This document shows positions 15,008 through 17,935 of a stretch of DNA of 17,935 bases, one piece after another. Under the pieces are notes generated by a model. The model was not told the DNA's origin and did no database searches. It saw only the letters and a program-made list of their open reading frames with translations. Both the position numbers and the translations under genes were made by a program. Numbering within the stretch: the stretch's first letter is position 1; each line of letters begins with the position of its first letter. Source of the stretch: Bacteroidales bacterium (GTDB lineage: Bacteria > Bacteroidota > Bacteroidia > Bacteroidales > WCHB1-69); NCBI GenBank assembly GCA_031272415.1, contig JAISTU010000164.1:1-17935 (forward strand). Direction: 5' to 3'.

Positions 15008-16276
15008 ATGAAAAGATTAGCATTAAAGATTAGTTTAGTAGTTTTTGCAGGGATATTTTTATTTTCTTGCGAAAAGATCCCGTCAGGTGGCAATGGGACA
15101 CAATCTACTGATATTGAGGTCAGTTCGGATTTAGTGTCTGCGGGCAACGCATTTGCAATGAAATTATTTGCTACTGCCTATGCACAAAGTCCTGACGATG
15201 AAAACATGGTACTCTCGCCGCTGAGCCTCAATATGGCATTGGCAATGGTGTGGAACGGCGCCAACGGTGAGACAAAAACAGCCATTCAAACCGCAATGGG
15301 AATGGAAAATTTTTCAACCCAAGAGGTCAATAATTATTTCCAAACGCTGCGGACAGGCTTAGCAACAATTGATGCCTCCAACACGCAATTAGCATTGGCT
15401 AATTCAATTTGGTACCATCCAAAATTCACTGTAAAACAAGAGTTTATAAACCTCAATCAACTCTATTACAATGCGTTGGTGCAACAATTGGATTTTCAAC
15501 AACCCGGTGCGACAGACATCCTTAATCAATGGTGTAGCGACAACACCAATGGACTTATTAAGGACATGTTTTCGCCCCCATTAAGTCCTACTTTGGTGAT
15601 GATGCTCATCAATGCACTTTATTTTAAAAGTGTTTGGGCAGATTCTTTTGCTTTTGCACCGGAGAGTACTGAAAATGCAAGTTTTTATCAATCTGATAAT
15701 CAGGAAATTACAGTTAACATGATGCAACAAAGAAATGATTTTCAGTATTATGCAGACAATAATTTGCAATTGCTGACTATCCCTTACGGAAATGGCGCAT
15801 TTACAATGAATTTTGTCCTGCCCAACACCTCTTTTTCTGACCTAATGACTGCATTACAGCAACCTAATTATTGGGCTAATTGCTTAAATAACAGGCACAT
15901 AGAAAAATATTTTAAGATTAACATTCCCAAATTCAAAGTGGAGTACGATTCCAAAGAAAGTTTGAAACCCATTTTAACAAATTTAGGAATGGGAATTGCA
16001 TTTACAGAATGTTCTGATTTTTCGGGTACAGATTGTCCTGATTTTTCAGGTATTTCTAATACACAAACTTATATAAGCAAAGTGCGACAAAAGGCGTATA
16101 TTGACGTAAATGAGCAAGGTACGGAAGCGGCGGCTGTTACTGCAATAGGAATAGGAACAACATCAATACAACCTGAATTTACGCTCAATCGTCCGTTTTT
16201 GTTTGTCATACGCGAAGAAAGTACGGGTGCGGTGCTTTTTATGGGAAGAATTAACAAACCTGTTTACGAGAATTAG
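15008..16276 (+). CDS. Lipoprotein serpin (protease inhibitor) with an inhibitory-type reactive loop
   Basis: A 422-residue serpin. Residues 1-20 are a lipoprotein signal with C21 after LFS. The fold is complete: NMVLSPLSLNMALAMVWNGA, NSIWYHPKFTVKQ, INALYFKSVWADSF, TIPYGNGAFTMNFVLP, IPKFKVEYDS, and a closing RPFLFVIREESTGAVLFMGR. The hinge EQGTEAAAVTA begins at E369 (P17) and has the small residues needed for loop insertion. Counting as in alpha-1-antitrypsin, P1-P1' is T385-S386, and the following SIQPEF aligns with the antitrypsin SIPPEV. By family knowledge this predicts a suicide inhibitor of serine or cysteine proteases with small or broad P1 preference. Miropin of Tannerella is a comparable Bacteroidetes lipoprotein serpin. 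It lies in an operon with an upstream lipoprotein and a downstream barrel protein. Confidence 0.92.
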   Translation: MKRLALKISLVVFAGIFLFSCEKIPSGGNGTQSTDIEVSSDLVSAGNAFAMKLFATAYAQSPDDENMVLSPLSLNMALAMVWNGANGETKTAIQTAMGMENFSTQEVNNYFQTLRTGLATIDASNTQLALANSIWYHPKFTVKQEFINLNQLYYNALVQQLDFQQPGATDILNQWCSDNTNGLIKDMFSPPLSPTLVMMLINALYFKSVWADSFAFAPESTENASFYQSDNQEITVNMMQQRNDFQYYADNNLQLLTIPYGNGAFTMNFVLPNTSFSDLMTALQQPNYWANCLNNRHIEKYFKINIPKFKVEYDSKESLKPILTNLGMGIAFTECSDFSGTDCPDFSGISNTQTYISKVRQKAYIDVNEQGTEAAAVTAIGIGTTSIQPEFTLNRPFLFVIREESTGAVLFMGRINKPVYEN

Positions 16277-16927
16277 TTGATTTTCAAGGAAATAGGTAAA
16301 CATTATACACGGATATTCCTTTTGTTTTGTTTCGCCAATTGTGCTGTTTTGGTGCAAGGGCAAACAAAAAAGAGCACAAAGTGGGAATATGGCGGTTTTT
16401 CGGGCGGTATGTTGTTGCATACAGGTTATGTTTATAGTCAACGCTTTGATATTGAGGTCAATGGAGTTGCAAAAACTTTCACCCGACAAGGTGCTCCTTT
16501 TGGTTTGGGCGGTCGTTTGCAATTTGCATTTGGAAAACATTTGAGAATCGGCGGCGAGGGATATTCTTCTGTTTTGTATTTCAAAAATAAAAGTTACTGT
16601 CAAACAGGTTGGGGAGGTATTTTGGCGGACTTTATTTGGCGAAAAAAAGTTGTCTCTCCATTTGTTGGCTTCACTTTTGGAGGTGGCACTCAAAAAACAC
16701 TCATACTTTCGGATAGTTTTCAAAATCAATTTATTACAGAAAATATTTTTTATCATCGATTTGGTTTTTTAGTACTAACTCCTTTTGTCGGCATGGAAAT
16801 CACAATTACACCCAAAGTGCGATTTGTACTCAAAGCCGACTATATTTTTAATGTCAGCAATCCGCAAAAAGATTTTATCACCGGCGTCAGATTGTATGCC
16901 GGCGTTTGGTTTTATACCAAAATGTGA
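16277..16927 (+). CDS. Small outer-membrane beta-barrel protein with an apparent TTG start
   Basis: A protein of about 216 residues. The frame is bounded by the serpin stop TAG at 16274-16276, and the first usable start is TTG at 16277, in the same frame and directly adjoining. The TTG start gives a sensible signal peptide: KEIGKHYTRIFLLFCFANC followed by a cleavage-like VQGQ. No in-frame ATG lies before GGMLLHTG. The mature part has the alternating pattern of an 8- to 10-strand barrel: GAPFGLGGRLQFAFGKHLRI, SPFVGFTFGGGT, TPFVGMEITITPKVRFVLKA, and a terminal GVRLYAGVWFY. The function is unknown. Being directly after the serpin, it may depend on translational coupling. A mutated start codon is an alternative explanation. 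Confidence 0.75.
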   Translation: MIFKEIGKHYTRIFLLFCFANCAVLVQGQTKKSTKWEYGGFSGGMLLHTGYVYSQRFDIEVNGVAKTFTRQGAPFGLGGRLQFAFGKHLRIGGEGYSSVLYFKNKSYCQTGWGGILADFIWRKKVVSPFVGFTFGGGTQKTLILSDSFQNQFITENIFYHRFGFLVLTPFVGMEITITPKVRFVLKADYIFNVSNPQKDFITGVRLYAGVWFYTKM

Positions 16928-16999
16928 TAAAAATAGTCCATTGTATAAAAGTGGAGATTGCGGCTCAAGCCCGAAATGAAGAGAGAGGCACGGTTTGTC

Positions 17000-17038
17000 T
17001 AATTTTGGAACGTTTTTGTGCGAAAATGCAAAAAAAAG
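17000..17038 (+). repeat. Dispersed ~37-bp repeat, copy 6
   Basis: AATTTTGGAACGTTTTTGTG then CGAAAATGCAAAAAAAAG. It lies about 75 bases after the barrel-protein stop. Confidence 0.65.
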
Positions 17039-17073
17039 TGTTAATTGACAATTGAAAAAGATTTTACAGCAAT

Positions 17074-17215
17074 AAAAAAACCTTATTTATCGCGGTTCCC
17101 TTAGTAGCAAGGATTTTTCTGTTAATTTCCCTTATTCCCTTATTAACAAAAAATAAGGGTAATGGTGGGTTTATTTTTTGGCTACTAAGGGTGCTTTGAT
17201 AAATAAGGGTTTTTT
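17074..17215. terminator. Large nested inverted repeat, possible bidirectional terminator or structured RNA
   Basis: Three nested arms are visible. The outer one, ACCTTATTTATC (about 17080-17091), pairs with GATAAATAAGGGT (17198-17210) with a one-base bulge and is flanked by A/T runs on both sides. The middle one, CCCTTAGTAGC (17098-17108), pairs perfectly with GCTACTAAGGG (17181-17191). The inner one, CCCTTATT (17137-17144), pairs with AATAAGGG (17152-17159). T-runs follow on both strands, which suits termination of the converging barrel and thioredoxin-like genes. Its length of ~140 bases is excessive for a terminator alone. Confidence 0.5.
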
Positions 17216-17216
17216 C

Positions 17217-17240
17217 AGAGTGTAGAGTGTAGAGTGTAGA
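17217..17240 (+). repeat. Short tandem repeat AGAGTGT x3
   Basis: Three perfect 7-base units followed by AGA. It lies between the nested inverted repeat and copy 7 of the dispersed repeat. A related GTGTAGAG string occurs at 11252-11259 beside the truncated barrel gene. Confidence 0.7.
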
Positions 17241-17277
17241 TTTTTTTGCATTTTGGGATAAAATTGTTGTAAAAATT
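17241..17277 (-). repeat. Dispersed ~37-bp repeat, copy 7 (inverted, diverged)
   Basis: On the minus strand it reads AATTTTTACAACAATTTTAT then CCCAAAATGCAAAAAAA. The 3' half is conserved and the TTTAGAAC part is diverged. Confidence 0.5.
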
Positions 17278-17280
17278 GAA

Positions 17281-17317
17281 AAAATGCAGGCTCAAACTTT
17301 TAAAGTTCCAAGTCTGC
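17281..17317 (-). terminator. Terminator cassette copy 3, next to a vestigial gene start
   Basis: On the minus strand GCAGACT and AGCCTGC pair with one mismatch, extended by an internal AACTTT/AAAGTT stem, and are followed by ATTTTTTC. The flank AACATTTTATGCAG is shared with the terminator at 7044-7081, so this is a duplicated cassette. Confidence 0.6.
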
Positions 17318-17346
17318 ATAAAATGTTATTTTTGTTAAAATTGTGC

Positions 17347-17400
17347 CTACTTTTTTAACTCTTTCATAATCTTTTAATTTCTTTACTAATTAAAAAAAGT
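17347..17400 (-). pseudogene. Vestigial 5' end of a barrel-gene paralogue
   Basis: On the minus strand TTTTTTTAATTAGT, AAGAA and AAAGATTATGAAAGAGTTAA match the leader and start of the barrel gene at 7009. The frame then ends after six codons (MKELKK-stop). The remaining bases run into the terminator cassette at 17317, so nearly the whole coding region is missing. It is best read as a deletion remnant of a duplicated gene. A functional six-codon leader is unlikely but not excluded. Confidence 0.55.
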
Positions 17401-17420
17401 ATTGTACTTTTTTTCCAATT

Positions 17421-17935
17421 TTACCTGATTATAATGGTTTTATTTGTTGTTATTGCTCGTGTTCCGTTGGCAATACTTTCGAGTTCCGCAAGATTGTTAT
17501 TTAAAAAGGAATCGGCGATGGAAAATTTTCCATTACTATAAATCCACATCTTGTTTCTGCATCCCATAGCCCCCACTTGAACTCTTTGCCTACCATTTCT
17601 TTGTTAAATTTACGCAAATATTTTAGCACATTATCAGTATTGTAAATAAACGAATTGATGCAAAAATAAGGATAATCAACGCCATTGGTGAATTGGTCTA
17701 TATACCGCACATGATAATAGCCTTTGGAGATAAAAATAAATTTATATCCATGCAAATCGCAGAATTGCTGATATACCAAAGGCGATAAACACAAGCGTCC
17801 TGGGCAATGGTCATCCCAAAAATAAAGTAAACAACTGTCAAATTGCGAAATATATTTTAACAATTGTTGAGGTGTAACTGCATAAAAATGAGTAGAATCA
17901 AAAGTTGTCGGCAACATTTGTCCGCGCATAAAAAA
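17421..17935 (-). pseudogene. Thioredoxin-fold-like protein gene, probably frameshifted near its 3' end (5' partial)
   Basis: The conventional frame runs from 17929 to a TAA at 17501 (142 residues) and may start beyond the window. It shows a thioredoxin-like order: CLLYFWDDHC with C42 and C47 spaced CxxxxC instead of CxxC, an amphipathic helix, YKFIFISKG, YPYFCIN, then FKWGLWDAETR. After that it reads CGFIVMENFP and stops. Another frame is open over the same 3' region and continues to a TAA at 17421, reading MWIYSNGKFSIADSFLNNN and then LAELESIANGTRAITTNKT. MWIYSNGKF is the beta-hairpin expected at the end of a thioredoxin fold, so a one-base indel around 17544-17590 is likely. The function and redox activity are unknown. 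The gene is on the minus strand, above a vestigial gene start and terminator. Confidence 0.55.

Noticed and set aside
16163..16756. Minus-strand open frame of 197 codons across the serpin end and barrel gene
   Set aside because: It lies opposite two well-supported plus-strand genes and its translation shows no domain or signal; it is a shadow frame.

Overview
The window looks like a chromosomal segment of an AT-rich, probably anaerobic member of the Bacteroidetes (Bacteroidales-like). The grounds are a C-terminal type IX secretion (T9SS) sorting domain on a secreted protease, several lipoproteins and small outer-membrane beta-barrels, -7 promoter boxes of the Bacteroidetes form TAnnTTTG, and a tryptophanase that reads like the Porphyromonas/Bacteroidales type. 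No rRNA, tRNA, CRISPR array, transposase or phage gene was seen.

Layout. (1) 1-293 is the 3' end of an ATPase-like protein with a PD-(D/E)XK nuclease-type tail. (2) 411-2703, minus strand, is a compact dsrC-dsrM-dsrK operon: a sulfur-carrier protein with both redox cysteines plus a membrane quinol:DsrC oxidoreductase module, with no dsrAB in view. (3) 2704-3144 is a divergent intergenic region packed with palindromic repeats and two promoters. (4) 3145-5229 is a secreted C10 (streptopain/PrtT-type) cysteine protease with CUB-like domains and a T9SS tail. (5) 5384-9402, minus strand, holds a lipoprotein HExxH metallopeptidase, a small lipoprotein overlapping its end, a terminator, and an outer-membrane barrel gene split by an in-frame TGA. 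(6) 9792-10691 is an AraC-type regulator. (7) 10969-13641, minus strand, holds a 5'-truncated barrel fragment, a TatD-family hydrolase and tnaA. (8) 14157-16927, plus strand, is a probable operon of a two-domain lipoprotein, a lipoprotein serpin with an inhibitory-type reactive loop, and a small outer-membrane protein with an apparent TTG start. (9) The right end holds a large nested inverted repeat, a vestigial gene start with a terminator, and a thioredoxin-fold gene that appears frameshifted and runs off the window.

How the genes may fit together. The known theme is cell-surface proteolysis and amino-acid fermentation: secreted and surface peptidases, a surface serpin that could protect the cell from self or host proteases, barrel proteins, and tryptophanase. 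The DsrC/DsrMK module suggests quinol-driven reduction of a DsrC-bound sulfur species. The protease and araC promoters share an identical 18-nt core, which could mean co-regulation or simply a strong common promoter.

The intergenic DNA is unusual. At least four dispersed repeat families recur (a GTAGAGACG palindrome family, a TTGTCTGAAC inverted-repeat element, a ~37-bp TTTAGAAC...AAAATGCAAAAAAA repeat in seven copies, and a GCAGGCT/AGCCTGC terminator cassette). Three loci show gene decay next to or within this repeat-rich landscape.
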